From Bacteroidaceae bacterium (GTDB lineage: Bacteria > Bacteroidota > Bacteroidia > Bacteroidales > Bacteroidaceae), in the NCBI GenBank assembly GCA_017645305.1, contig JAGCPD010000009.1, forward strand, positions 62,001 through 126,000: a stretch of DNA of 64,000 nt. The letters are read 5' to 3'. The first letter of the stretch is position 1, and each line of letters begins with the position of its first letter. Position numbers and translations under genes: made by a program. The notes below the pieces were generated by a model that saw only the letters and a list, made by a program, of their open reading frames with translations, ran no database searches and was not told where the DNA came from. Shown piece after piece: positions 23,904 to 32,811 of the stretch.

Positions 23904-25316
23904 ATGGCCAAGGATAAGACCATATTTGTTTGCGACTATTGCGGACAGGAAAGTCTGAAGTGGGTGGGTAAATGCCCTTCGTGTGGCCGATGGAACAGCA
24001 TGAAGGAATTCAAGGCCCCCTCTAACTCCCTTTCTCACTCTAAGGGGAAAACCTATTCAGGTGCTCAAGGACGTGAGGAAGGAGCACCCGTTCCTGTGCG
24101 TGACATCGTGGCCGATTCCGAGCCTCGTATCAATATGGGCGATTCTGAATTGAATCGTGTTCTGGGAGGCGGATTGGTGCCCGGCAGTCTGGTGCTGCTG
24201 GGAGGAGAGCCGGGAATAGGCAAGAGCACACTGGTCTTGCAGACCGTCCTCCGGCTGGAAGATAAAAGGGTATTGTATGTAAGTGGCGAGGAAAGTGCCA
24301 GGCAGATAAAGCTAAGGGCAGACAGGCTGAAGCCTCACCCTCAATCCCTTTCCGGGAGAGAGGAGAGCACGGACTCCGACTTGTTAATCCTTACAGAAAC
24401 CTCGCTGGAACATATTTATACGCAGATTGAAGAGACAAAGCCAGACCTGGTGGTCATTGACTCTATTCAAACCATCCAGACAGAAACGGTGGAAAGCAGT
24501 CCAGGCAGTCTCAGCCAGATTCGTGAGTGTGCTGCCAGTTTGCTCAAGTATGCCAAGAGCGGCGGTGTAAGCATTATTCTTATTGGTCATATTACTAAAG
24601 AAGGAACGCTGGCAGGTCCAAAGGTGCTGGAACATATTGTGGATGCCGTTTTGCAGTTCGAGGGCGACCAGCACTATATGTACCGCATTCTCAGGAGCAT
24701 AAAAAACCGTTTCGGAAGTACCAGTGAGTTGGGAATCTACGAGATGAAGCACGACGGGCTCCGCCAGGTCTCCAATCCCAGCGAATTGCTCCTTACCGAT
24801 GACAGGGAAGGGCTTTCAGGCATTGCCATTGCCTGCGCGATAGAGGGTGTCAGGCCTTTTATGATAGAGACCCAGGCTTTGGTCAGCACCGCAGCCTACG
24901 GAACAGCCCAGCGCAGCACAACGGGGTATGAAAGCCGCAGGCTGAATATGCTTTTGGCAGTCCTGGAGAAGCGTGTGGGCTTCAAACTGGCCACAAAGGA
25001 TGTTTTCCTGAATATTGCAGGCGGGTTGCGTGTAACAGACCCCGCTTTGGATTTGGCTGTCATAGCGGCTGTTCTCAGCAGTAACGGAGATATGCCGATT
25101 GATACGGATGTCTGTGTAACGGGCGAGGTTGGGTTGAGCGGAGAGATACGTCCCGTCTCGCGCATAGAACAGAGAATTGCAGAAGCGCAGAAACTGGGAT
25201 TCCAGCGTATGCTCATCCCTTCCCATAACTTTAAGGGAATTGATACAAAGCAGTATAAAATAGAGATTGTACCTGTCCGCAGAGTTGCCGAAGCCGTTCG
25301 CGAACTGTTTGGTTAG
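23904..25316 (+). CDS. radA: DNA repair protein RadA (Sms)
   Basis: 470 residues. N-terminal zinc finger CDYCGQESLKWVGKCPSCG, RecA-like core with Walker A GGEPGIGKST, the RadA-specific KNRFGS motif, and a C-terminal Lon-like domain (VGLSGEIRPV). RadA is a hexameric helicase that helps branch migration in recombination. Two segments look inserted relative to the family: residues after KEFKAP (NSLSHSKGK...) and after RLKP (HPQSLSGREEST). Both are encoded by CCCTTT/AAGGG-type palindromic sequence (about 24018-24052 and 24341-24375); see findings. Confidence 0.95.
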   Translation: MAKDKTIFVCDYCGQESLKWVGKCPSCGRWNSMKEFKAPSNSLSHSKGKTYSGAQGREEGAPVPVRDIVADSEPRINMGDSELNRVLGGGLVPGSLVLLGGEPGIGKSTLVLQTVLRLEDKRVLYVSGEESARQIKLRADRLKPHPQSLSGREESTDSDLLILTETSLEHIYTQIEETKPDLVVIDSIQTIQTETVESSPGSLSQIRECAASLLKYAKSGGVSIILIGHITKEGTLAGPKVLEHIVDAVLQFEGDQHYMYRILRSIKNRFGSTSELGIYEMKHDGLRQVSNPSELLLTDDREGLSGIAIACAIEGVRPFMIETQALVSTAAYGTAQRSTTGYESRRLNMLLAVLEKRVGFKLATKDVFLNIAGGLRVTDPALDLAVIAAVLSSNGDMPIDTDVCVTGEVGLSGEIRPVSRIEQRIAEAQKLGFQRMLIPSHNFKGIDTKQYKIEIVPVRRVAEAVRELFG

Positions 25317-25346
25317 TCACAAATTCAGAAAATACCAGCGTGCTTT

Positions 25347-25378
25347 TTTGGCAAATTCAGCGGAAGTGTGTATATTTG
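25347..25378 (+). promoter_or_regulatory. Promoter of the 25408 gene
   Basis: TTTG (25347-25350), 20 bases, TATATTTG (25371-25378), 29 bases before the chosen ATG. Confidence 0.7.
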
Positions 25379-25407
25379 CACTCAAAAGAGATAAATCTAT
25401 ACTTGAA

Positions 25408-25980
25408 ATGAAGAAAATATTGAGTTCTTGTCTGCTGCTCCTGATGGTTCAGGCTGCCAGTGCTTATGAGGTTTCAGTATCAATGCTCCAGGTTAATGAC
25501 AGCACCTGGAATTTTAATGTTTGCTTAGGAGAGAACGATATGGATTTCACCGCCTTCCAGATGGATGTGGCACTGGAGGGAGAGGCCGATGTTCCCGAGG
25601 CAAGTCTGACTTGCGACAGCTTGTTGTCTAATCACGACCTGATGTTGGGAACTCCCAAAGGTAAGTTCAGGATTATCGCCTTTAGCAAGTCCAGCACTCC
25701 TTTTAAGAGTCAGAACGGCAGTCTGATGTCGTTTACCGTAAAGGGTAATCCCAGCACTGTCAGCATAGACAAGATTCTGTTTGTTGAGCCCAATGCTACT
25801 TCCCATCCTGCTGAGGACGTAACAGCCATAACGGTAGAGGATCCTACTGCCATAATGGGGGTTGCTGCGGCATCAAGCAAGAAAATTGAAGGTGCCTATG
25901 ACCTCACAGGTCGCAAGGTTACACACCGCAAGAACGGTGCCGTGTTTGTTATTGACGGCAAGAAGGTCTTGGTGAAATAA
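25408..25980 (+). CDS. Secreted protein, cohesin-like fold in appearance, with short C-terminal tail
   Basis: 190 residues from the ATG at 25408; the frame is open further upstream but overlaps radA and the promoter, and only this start gives a signal peptide (MKKILSSCLLLLMVQAASA). The mature part (FTAFQMDVALEGEADV, LMSFTVKGNPSTVSI) has the alternating pattern of a cohesin-like or Ig-like beta-sandwich; this is a resemblance, not a firm family call. The C-terminus GAYDLTGRKV ... AVFVIDGKKVLVK is the tail shared by several secreted proteins in this window. Convergent with the FAD dehydrogenase gene, 13 bases away. Confidence 0.75.
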   Translation: MKKILSSCLLLLMVQAASAYEVSVSMLQVNDSTWNFNVCLGENDMDFTAFQMDVALEGEADVPEASLTCDSLLSNHDLMLGTPKGKFRIIAFSKSSTPFKSQNGSLMSFTVKGNPSTVSIDKILFVEPNATSHPAEDVTAITVEDPTAIMGVAAASSKKIEGAYDLTGRKVTHRKNGAVFVIDGKKVLVK

Positions 25981-25993
25981 CGGTTCACTTAGA

Positions 25994-27598
25994 CTAACCG
26001 CCTAAGTAGGCAGCGCAGGCTTCTGCACAGCGTTCGCCATCTACTCCGGCACTTACGATACCACCTGCATAGCCGGCTCCTTCTCCGCAAGGGAAGAGTC
26101 CGGCTATTCTTATGTGCTGCAGCGTTTCGGCATTACGGACAATTCGCACAGGACTGCTGGTTCGTGTCTCCACACCTATTACGGTAGCCTCGTTGGTAAG
26201 AAAACCGTGTTTCTGTCTGCCCCATATCTTAAAGGCCTCTCTGAGTCTGCTGCTCACAAAGCTGGGCATCCAGAAGTGTAGCGGACTGGCCAGTAATCCT
26301 GGTGCGTAGGAGGATGGGTTGAGGTCGGCCGAGAGACGGCCGTTTACAAAATCTGCCATCCTTTGTGCAGGTGCAGTCTGTTTCCGGTTTCCCTGCAGCC
26401 AGCATTGTTTCTCCATTTCTTCCTGAAAATGCATCATCGAGAGAGCCTCACATGACTCTCCTCCTTGGGGGAGTAGCAGGGGGACATCTTCAGGCCTTAT
26501 CTCCACCACCATTCCGCTGTTGCTCCATTTGCCGGCGCGGTTGCTGGGGCTCATACCGTTTACCACAATTTGTTCTGGTCCGCTTGCGGCAGGTACGACG
26601 AATCCCCCCGGACACATACAGAAGCTATAGACACCGCGACCTTCCACCTGCTGAACCATACTGTATTCAGCTGCAGGAAGCCAATTCCCCCGTCCCTGCC
26701 TGCTGTGGTATTGAATCTGGTCTATCAGTGCGGCAGGATGCTCCAGACGCACGCCTACGGCTATTCCTTTGGCTTCTATCTCAATGTCGTTGTCAGAGAG
26801 CCAGCGATAGACATCGCGTGCAGAATGGCCTGTAGCCAGAATTACGGGACCGTAATAGGTTAGCGTGGAGCGGTTAGCGGTTAGCGTAGAGTGGTTGTCG
26901 TTCCTTCCTACCGCTTCAATGCCTACAATTTTGTCGTCCTTAATGAGGAGCCCCGTCATTTTAGTTTGGAAGTGTACTTCTCCGCCACATTTCAGGATGG
27001 TGTTACGCATATTTTCAATCACACGGGGCAGTCGGTCTGTTCCAATGTGCGGATGTGCATCCACCAGAATGTTGGGACTGGCACCATGCTGTACAAAAAT
27101 GTTCAGGATTCTCTCGCTGTTGCCGCGCTTCTTGCTGCGCGTATATAGCTTGCCGTCGCTATAGGCTCCGGCTCCACCTTCGCCAAAGGAATAGTTGCTC
27201 TCAGGATTTACCTGTTGTTCAGGGCGGATACGTGCAAGGTCTTTCTTCCTTTCATGCACGTCTTTTCCGCGCTCTATTACTATGGGGCGCAGTCCCAATT
27301 CTATGAGTCTCAGCGCTGCAAACAGTCCGCCAGGTCCTGCTCCGACAACAATTACTTCAGGCCTGCCGCTGACATCGTGGTATTCGATGGGTGTGTACAG
27401 AAGCTCTTCAGGTTCCTCATTTATGTAAATCCTTATGGTCAGGTTTACGTAAATGGTGCGCTGGCGGGCGTCGATACTGCGTTTCAATACCCTTATGGCT
27501 TGGGCCTTTATACCTTCATTTTGCAGGAGGTATGCCTTGATACTTTGTTCGTTGTATGCCTCTTGAGGCAGGATTCTGAGGTTGAGTTCGCGTGTCAT
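25994..27598 (-). CDS. FAD-dependent dehydrogenase (COG2509-type), with a heptad repeat inside the gene
   Basis: 534 residues. An N-terminal domain (about 1-78) precedes the dinucleotide-binding motif VIVVGAGPGGLFAALRL (GAGPGG at 86-91), followed by PIVIERGKDVHERKKD, an SFGEGGAGAYSDGKL segment and a C-terminal FPCGEGAGYAGGIVSAGVDG segment; this is the pattern of the uncharacterised FAD dehydrogenases of COG2509. Residues 234-247 (DNHSTLTANRSTLT) are encoded by six seven-base units of the GCTAACC type at 26858-26899. A second possible insert (LLPQGGESCEALS) is encoded by palindromic sequence near 26455-26478. No partner gene on the same strand. Confidence 0.88.
   Translation of the reverse strand: MTRELNLRILPQEAYNEQSIKAYLLQNEGIKAQAIRVLKRSIDARQRTIYVNLTIRIYINEEPEELLYTPIEYHDVSGRPEVIVVGAGPGGLFAALRLIELGLRPIVIERGKDVHERKKDLARIRPEQQVNPESNYSFGEGGAGAYSDGKLYTRSKKRGNSERILNIFVQHGASPNILVDAHPHIGTDRLPRVIENMRNTILKCGGEVHFQTKMTGLLIKDDKIVGIEAVGRNDNHSTLTANRSTLTYYGPVILATGHSARDVYRWLSDNDIEIEAKGIAVGVRLEHPAALIDQIQYHSRQGRGNWLPAAEYSMVQQVEGRGVYSFCMCPGGFVVPAASGPEQIVVNGMSPSNRAGKWSNSGMVVEIRPEDVPLLLPQGGESCEALSMMHFQEEMEKQCWLQGNRKQTAPAQRMADFVNGRLSADLNPSSYAPGLLASPLHFWMPSFVSSRLREAFKIWGRQKHGFLTNEATVIGVETRTSSPVRIVRNAETLQHIRIAGLFPCGEGAGYAGGIVSAGVDGERCAEACAAYLGG
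26858..26899. repeat. Six GCTAACC-type heptads inside a coding gene
   Basis: Plus strand units: ggttagc, gtggagc, ggttagc, ggttagc, gtagagt, ggttgtc. The array is 42 bases, so it keeps the frame. Read on the coding strand, the unit that would place TAA in frame is GCTCCAC instead of GCTAACC. Confidence 0.85.
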
Positions 27599-27667
27599 AC
27601 ATTAATAATGTATAGCAAAAGTATAAATAAATTCTATTTTTTCGTCTTCTAATTAGAAAAATATTAT

Positions 27668-27675
27668 TACTTTTG
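27668..27675 (+). promoter_or_regulatory. -7 box of the threonine operon promoter
   Basis: TACTTTTG, 34 bases before the thrA ATG. No convincing -33 element; a T-run lies at 27637-27642. No leader peptide with runs of Thr or Ile codons is seen in the 110-base gap. Confidence 0.5.
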
Positions 27676-27708
27676 CACAGGTTTTGTATAAGATTAGTTA
27701 GCAAAGGG

Positions 27709-30132
27709 ATGAAAGTACTTAAATTTGGCGGAACATCCGTAGGTTCTGCAGAAAGTATTCTGAATGTAAAAAAGATTGTAGAAGGTCAGGACGAGCCCGT
27801 AATAGTAGTGGTAAGTGCACTGGGCGGAATCACAGACAAACTTATAAAGACCAGCCAGATGGCTGTAGAAGGCGACTCTCAGTATCAAAAGAGTTTTTTT
27901 GAGATTGCCGAGCGTCATGAAGAGATGATTAAGGCCGTCATTCCTGCGGGCAAAGAGCGTGACACGCTGGTGGCTGTTGTAAGGGAGAGTCTTGAGGAAC
28001 TGAGAAGCATCTATCAGGGTGTGTATCTGATTCGTGATTTAAGTCCGAAGACCTCAGCCGCTATCGTCAGCTACGGTGAGCGTATCAGTACCCGTATTGT
28101 AGCTACCCTGATAGAAGGGGCAGAATGGTTTGACAGCCGTGATTTCATAAAGACCGAGATAAAGCAGGGCAGGAAACGCCTGGCAACGGAAATTACCAAC
28201 AAGCTTGTTCGTCAGAACTGGAAGACGTTGCCCAAAATCAGTATCGTCGGCGGATTCATCAGTACAGATGCCGAGAGCGGAGAGATTACCAATTTGGGCA
28301 GGGGCGGAAGCGACTATACCGCCAGTATTATTGCGGCAGCCCTGGATGCCAGCGTGTTGGAAATCTGGACCGATGTTGACGGATTCATGACAGCCGACCC
28401 CCGTGTTATCAGCACAGCCTATGTCATCCCCGAGTTGAGTTACGTCGAGGCTATGGAGCTTTGCAACTTCGGTGCAAAGGTTGTCTATCCTCCCACCATA
28501 TATCCCGTTTGCATCAAGAATATTCCCATACTCATCAAGAACACCTTTAACCCAGACGCTCCGGGCTCTATAATAAAGGATGTAGTGAAGGACGATAAGC
28601 GAAGCATCAAGGGTATCAGCAGTATCAAGGGTACTTCACTTATCACAGTCTCCGGTTTGTCTATGGTGGGAGTGATTGGTGTGAACCGTCGCATCTTTAC
28701 CTGTCTGGCGGAGAATGGCATCAGCGTGTTTATGGTCAGCCAGGCCAGTTCCGAGAACAATACCAGCATCGGTGTGCAGGATGTTGATGCCGAAGAGGCT
28801 TGCCGTGTATTGAACCTGGAGTTCCAGAAAGAGATAGAAGACGGTGCTATGTTCCCGATGATAGCAGAGAAGGGGCTGGCTACCGTTGCTGTCGTGGGCG
28901 AGAATATGAAGCATACGCCCGGTATCGCAGGTAAGCTGTTCGGTACGTTGGGGCGTAGCGGTATCAGCGTTATTGCCTGTGCACAGGGTGCCAGCGAGAC
29001 CAACATCTCATTTGTCATCAACCAGAATTATTTGCGTAAGGCGCTGAATGTTATCCACGATTCCTTTTTCCTGAGCGAGTTTCAGGTGCTTAATATCTTC
29101 ATCTGCGGCGTGGGAACCGTCGGAGGCAGCCTTATAGAGCAGATACACCAGCAGCAGGAAAAGCTGAAACGTGAGCTTCGCCTGAAACTCAATGTGGTTG
29201 GAATAGCCAGCGGACATAACGCTATGTTCCGTCGCGAGGGATTGCCGCTGGATAATTTCCGTGAGCGTCTGCGTCAGGCAGAACCCAGCAACATACAGCG
29301 TTTGCACGACGAGGTGATAGGAATGAACATCTTTAACAGCGTCTTTGTAGATTGTACTGCCAGCGAGGAAGTTGCGGGCCTGTACAAGGATTTCCTTACG
29401 CACAACATTAACGTGGTGGCAGCCAACAAGATAGCCGCCAGCAGCGATTATGCCAACTACAGCGAACTAAAGCATATAGCCCAGAAGCGAGGGGTTAAGT
29501 TCCTCTTCGAGGCTAACGTGGGGGCAGGCTTGCCCATTATACGTACCATCAACGACCTTTGCAACTCAGGTGATAAGATCCTGCGTATAGAGGCTGTCCT
29601 GAGCGGCACGTTGAATTTCATCTTCAATACCATCAGCAAGGATATTCCTTTCAGTAAGACGGTGGAGATGGCAAAGGCCGAAGGCTACAGCGAGCCAGAC
29701 CCCCGTGTAGATCTTAGCGGAAAGGATGTAGTCCGCAAACTGGTGATACTTGCCCGCGAGGCCGGTTATGAGATTAATCAGGAGGATGTAGAGGCTAAGC
29801 TGTTCATTCCCCAGCGTTTCTTTGACGGAAGCATAGAGGATTTCTGGAAGAACCTTCCCTCTTTGGATGCCGACTTCGAGGCCCGTCGTGCCGTCCTTGA
29901 AAAGGAAAACAAGGTATGGCGCTTCGTTGCCAAGTTTGAGAACGGCAAGGCCAGCGTGTCACTCGGAGAGTTCAGTCGCGATCACTCGTTCTATGTGCTC
30001 GAGGGTTCCAATAATATTGTACTTCTTACCACAGAGCGTTACAACGAGTATCCTATGCTCATTCAGGGATACGGTGCAGGAGCCAGTGTTACGGCAGCCG
30101 GTGTCTTTGCAGATATCATGAGCCTGGCCTAA
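27709..30132 (+). CDS. thrA: Bifunctional aspartokinase / homoserine dehydrogenase
   Basis: 807 residues from the ATG at 27709 (MKVLKFGGTSVGSAESI); a longer frame from 27673 would include the promoter box. The kinase domain (about 1-290) starts with KFGGTSVG; two ACT domains follow (SMVGVIGVNRRIF, ENMKHTPGIAGKLFGTLGRSGIS), then a homoserine dehydrogenase domain with the NAD(P)-binding GVGTVGGSL and FEANVGAGLPII and SGTLNFIFNTI segments. It catalyses the first and third steps from aspartate to threonine and methionine and is normally feedback-inhibited by threonine through the ACT domains. First gene of thrA-apgM-thrC. Confidence 0.97.
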   Translation: MKVLKFGGTSVGSAESILNVKKIVEGQDEPVIVVVSALGGITDKLIKTSQMAVEGDSQYQKSFFEIAERHEEMIKAVIPAGKERDTLVAVVRESLEELRSIYQGVYLIRDLSPKTSAAIVSYGERISTRIVATLIEGAEWFDSRDFIKTEIKQGRKRLATEITNKLVRQNWKTLPKISIVGGFISTDAESGEITNLGRGGSDYTASIIAAALDASVLEIWTDVDGFMTADPRVISTAYVIPELSYVEAMELCNFGAKVVYPPTIYPVCIKNIPILIKNTFNPDAPGSIIKDVVKDDKRSIKGISSIKGTSLITVSGLSMVGVIGVNRRIFTCLAENGISVFMVSQASSENNTSIGVQDVDAEEACRVLNLEFQKEIEDGAMFPMIAEKGLATVAVVGENMKHTPGIAGKLFGTLGRSGISVIACAQGASETNISFVINQNYLRKALNVIHDSFFLSEFQVLNIFICGVGTVGGSLIEQIHQQQEKLKRELRLKLNVVGIASGHNAMFRREGLPLDNFRERLRQAEPSNIQRLHDEVIGMNIFNSVFVDCTASEEVAGLYKDFLTHNINVVAANKIAASSDYANYSELKHIAQKRGVKFLFEANVGAGLPIIRTINDLCNSGDKILRIEAVLSGTLNFIFNTISKDIPFSKTVEMAKAEGYSEPDPRVDLSGKDVVRKLVILAREAGYEINQEDVEAKLFIPQRFFDGSIEDFWKNLPSLDADFEARRAVLEKENKVWRFVAKFENGKASVSLGEFSRDHSFYVLEGSNNIVLLTTERYNEYPMLIQGYGAGASVTAAGVFADIMSLA

Positions 30133-30158
30133 ATGTCCGTTATCCATAAACCATTCGA

Positions 30159-31385
30159 ATGAAACATCTTATTATTTTAGGCGATGGTATGGCCGATTGG
30201 GCTGTACCGCAGCTGGGTGGAAATACACTTCTTCAGTATGGCCGTACGCCACACCTTGACTGGTTGGCCCGACACGGTAGGAACGGTCTTCTTAAGACTG
30301 TCCCGGAGGGCTTTCATCCTGGTAGCGAGGTTGCCAACAGCAGTATTCTGGGATATGACCAGCATCTGGTTTACGAAGGCCGCGGCCCCCTTGAGGCTGC
30401 CAGTATAGGCGTAAAACTGGAGCCGGGCGACCTAGCTATGCGTTGCAATCTGGTTTGTTTGGAGGGCGACCTGCTCAAGAATCATTCCTGCGGCCGTTTG
30501 GAAACCGAGGAGGCCGATGTGCTTATCCGTTTCCTGCAGGAAAAGTTGGGTAACCAGCGCGTACACTTCTATACAGGTGTCCAGTACCGTCATCTTTTGG
30601 TGATAAAGGGAGGCAACAAGCATCTTAACTGTACGCCTCCGCACGATATTCCCTTGAAACTCTGGAGGGAGAACCTTCCCAGTGCCTCTTCCGAGGGAGG
30701 GGGAGAGAGTACTGCTGCTTTGCTTATTGATTTGATTCTCAAGAGTCAGCAGTTGCTCAAAGACCATCCGCTAAACATAGCGCGTCAGCAGCAGGGATTG
30801 GACCCAGCCAACTGCATCTGGCCCTGGGGTGGGGGATACAGGCCCCAGATGGTGCCCCTTACCACCACCTATCCTCAAATACGTAAAGGCTCCGTTATAA
30901 CAGCAGTCGATTTGATTCGCGGTATCGGTATCTATGCCGGTTTGCGTGTGATAGACGTTAAGGGTGCCACAGGACTGTGGGATACCAACTACGAGGGAAA
31001 AGCCCAGGCCGCCATTCAGGCACTCAGGGAGGGCGACGATTTTGTGTATGTCCATGTTGAGGCCAGCGATGAGGCTGGGCACGATGGTAACCTGGAACTC
31101 AAGCTGCAGACCATAGAGCATTTAGACAGCAGGCTGGTAGCTCCTGTTCTGGAGGCAATTCCTTCGCTTCAGGAGGAGGTCGCCATAGCCGTATTGCCTG
31201 ATCATCCCACACCCGTCGCTCATCGTACCCACACGGCAGAGCCCGTCCCCTTCTGCATTTACTATCCGGGCATAGAGCCTGACAGTGTGCAGACATTCGA
31301 TGAGGTGGCGGCGCGCAAAGGTTCATACGGTTGTCTTGAAGGAAATCAGTTTATCCAGATTTTTATGAAATCTGGCCAAGATTAA
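30159..31385 (+). CDS. Phosphoglycerate mutase-like protein, proposed homoserine kinase
   Basis: 408 residues of the cofactor-independent phosphoglycerate mutase / alkaline phosphatase superfamily (archaeal ApgM type). MKHLIILGDGMADW carries the first metal Asp, SNSSILGYD-like ANSSILGYDQ the nucleophile Ser, VEASDEAGHDGN and LPDHPTPVAHRTHT the remaining metal ligands. In Bacteroidetes this gene stands between thrA and thrC where thrB would be, and is annotated in family databases as a proposed homoserine kinase; no ThrB of the GHMP type is found here. A Ser/Gly-rich segment (SASSEGGGEST) is encoded by palindromic sequence at about 30688-30713. Its stop codon is the first TAA of the heptad array that follows. 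Confidence 0.88.
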   Translation: MKHLIILGDGMADWAVPQLGGNTLLQYGRTPHLDWLARHGRNGLLKTVPEGFHPGSEVANSSILGYDQHLVYEGRGPLEAASIGVKLEPGDLAMRCNLVCLEGDLLKNHSCGRLETEEADVLIRFLQEKLGNQRVHFYTGVQYRHLLVIKGGNKHLNCTPPHDIPLKLWRENLPSASSEGGGESTAALLIDLILKSQQLLKDHPLNIARQQQGLDPANCIWPWGGGYRPQMVPLTTTYPQIRKGSVITAVDLIRGIGIYAGLRVIDVKGATGLWDTNYEGKAQAAIQALREGDDFVYVHVEASDEAGHDGNLELKLQTIEHLDSRLVAPVLEAIPSLQEEVAIAVLPDHPTPVAHRTHTAEPVPFCIYYPGIEPDSVQTFDEVAARKGSYGCLEGNQFIQIFMKSGQD

Positions 31386-31470
31386 TTATTAATTATTAAT
31401 TGTTAATTGTTAATTGTTAATTGTTAATTCGTTTTCGTTATCGTTAATCATTCGCTAACCGCTAACCCCA
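31382..31470. repeat. Heptad array (ATTAATT/GTTAATT) plus GTTTTCG and GCTAACC units between the mutase-like gene and thrC
   Basis: About seven attaatt/gttaatt units, then gttttcgttatcgtt, then two gctaacc units. It lies inside the threonine operon and supplies the stop codon of the upstream gene (TAA at 31383-31385). Confidence 0.75.
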
Positions 31471-31482
31471 AATAAAATAATT

Positions 31483-32811
31483 ATGAATTACTATAGTACA
31501 AACGGAAAAGCTCCTCTTGCAACGCTTCAGAAAGCAGTTGTAAAGGGATTGGCAGAAGACAAGGGGCTCTATATGCCCCAAAGTATCAAACCCCTACCAC
31601 AGTCGTTCTTCGACAAGATACATGACCTCACCTTTCAGGAGATAGCCTATCAGGTGGCTGACTGTTTCTTTGGCGAGGATGTCGAGGCTGATGCGTTGCG
31701 CAGGATTGTCAACGACACCCTTTCCTTCGATGTCCCTCTGGTAAAGGTTTCCGACCCCAAAGGAGAAGGACAGAAGGGAGCCATTTATAGTTTGGAACTC
31801 TTTCACGGTCCTACGTTGGCCTTCAAGGATGTGGGCGCACGCTTCATGGCGCGATTATTGCGTTACTTTGCTCCCGCCAGCGGTGGGAAAAAAGTGAACG
31901 TACTGGTAGCCACCAGTGGCGATACAGGCTCTGCCGTTGCCAACGGATTCCTGGGCGTAGAGGGTATTCACGTGTATGTCCTCTATCCCAAGGGCAAGGT
32001 AAGTCCCATTCAGGAATGCCAGTTCACCACCTTGGGACAGAATATTACTGCCATCGAGGTAGATGGTGTCTTCGACGATTGCCAGGCGCTTGTCAAGAGT
32101 GCCTTTATCGACAAGGATTTGACTGACCACATGCAGCTCACCTCTGCCAACAGTATCAATGTGGCACGTTTCCTGCCCCAGAGCTTCTATTATTTCTATG
32201 CCTATGCGCAACTGAAGAAGTTAGGGCTTGCTGATAACGTGGTGGCATGTGTGCCAAGCGGAAACTTCGGCAACCTCTGTTCTGCGCTCTTCGGCAAGCG
32301 TATGGGTCTGCCCGTAAAGCGTTTCATTGCCGCCAATAATGAGAACGATGTCTTCTACTATTACCTAATGACAGGCTCGTACTACCCAAAGAGAAGTATG
32401 CAAACCATTGCCAACGCTATGGATGTGGGCGACCCCAGCAATTTTGCCCGTATTTACGACCTCTATGGACGTAGCCATGAAGCCATCTGTGCCGATATTT
32501 CAGGTGCTACCTATACAGACGAGCAGATTGCCTATACTATGCGCCAGTGTCTCTGCGAGACAGGCTATCAGCTTGACCCTCATGGTGCCTGTGGCTACCG
32601 TGCTTTGCAAGAGGGATTATGTGAAGGTGAGGTTGGCTTCTTCCTCGAGACCGCTCATCCAGCCAAGTTCAAGCAGGTGGTGGATGAAATCTGCGATACC
32701 GACATAGAAATTCCTGCCCGCCTGCAAGCCTTTATGCAGGGTAAGAAGCAGAGCGTCGGCATGAGTAAGAATTTTGCTGACTTCAAGGCTTATTTGCTGA
32801 AGCAGCAATAG
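31483..32811 (+). CDS. thrC: Threonine synthase
   Basis: 442 residues, PLP-dependent, converts O-phosphohomoserine to threonine. N-terminal MNYYSTNGKAPLATLQKAVVKGLAEDKGLYMP, the PLP-lysine segment FHGPTLAFKDVGARF, the SGDTGSAVANGF phosphate cradle and SANSINVARFLPQ are all present. It completes the route with thrA and the mutase-like gene. Its last 29 bases overlap the end of the convergent trmO gene. Confidence 0.96.
   Translation: MNYYSTNGKAPLATLQKAVVKGLAEDKGLYMPQSIKPLPQSFFDKIHDLTFQEIAYQVADCFFGEDVEADALRRIVNDTLSFDVPLVKVSDPKGEGQKGAIYSLELFHGPTLAFKDVGARFMARLLRYFAPASGGKKVNVLVATSGDTGSAVANGFLGVEGIHVYVLYPKGKVSPIQECQFTTLGQNITAIEVDGVFDDCQALVKSAFIDKDLTDHMQLTSANSINVARFLPQSFYYFYAYAQLKKLGLADNVVACVPSGNFGNLCSALFGKRMGLPVKRFIAANNENDVFYYYLMTGSYYPKRSMQTIANAMDVGDPSNFARIYDLYGRSHEAICADISGATYTDEQIAYTMRQCLCETGYQLDPHGACGYRALQEGLCEGEVGFFLETAHPAKFKQVVDEICDTDIEIPARLQAFMQGKKQSVGMSKNFADFKAYLLKQQ

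Noticed and set aside
19799-25316. Polysaccharide utilisation locus around the GH5-GH43 gene
   Set aside because: No SusC/SusD pair or hybrid sensor nearby; the following genes are a DUF2147 protein and radA.
27599-27708. Threonine attenuator leader before thrA
   Set aside because: No short frame rich in Thr/Ile codons and no terminator hairpin in the 110-base gap.
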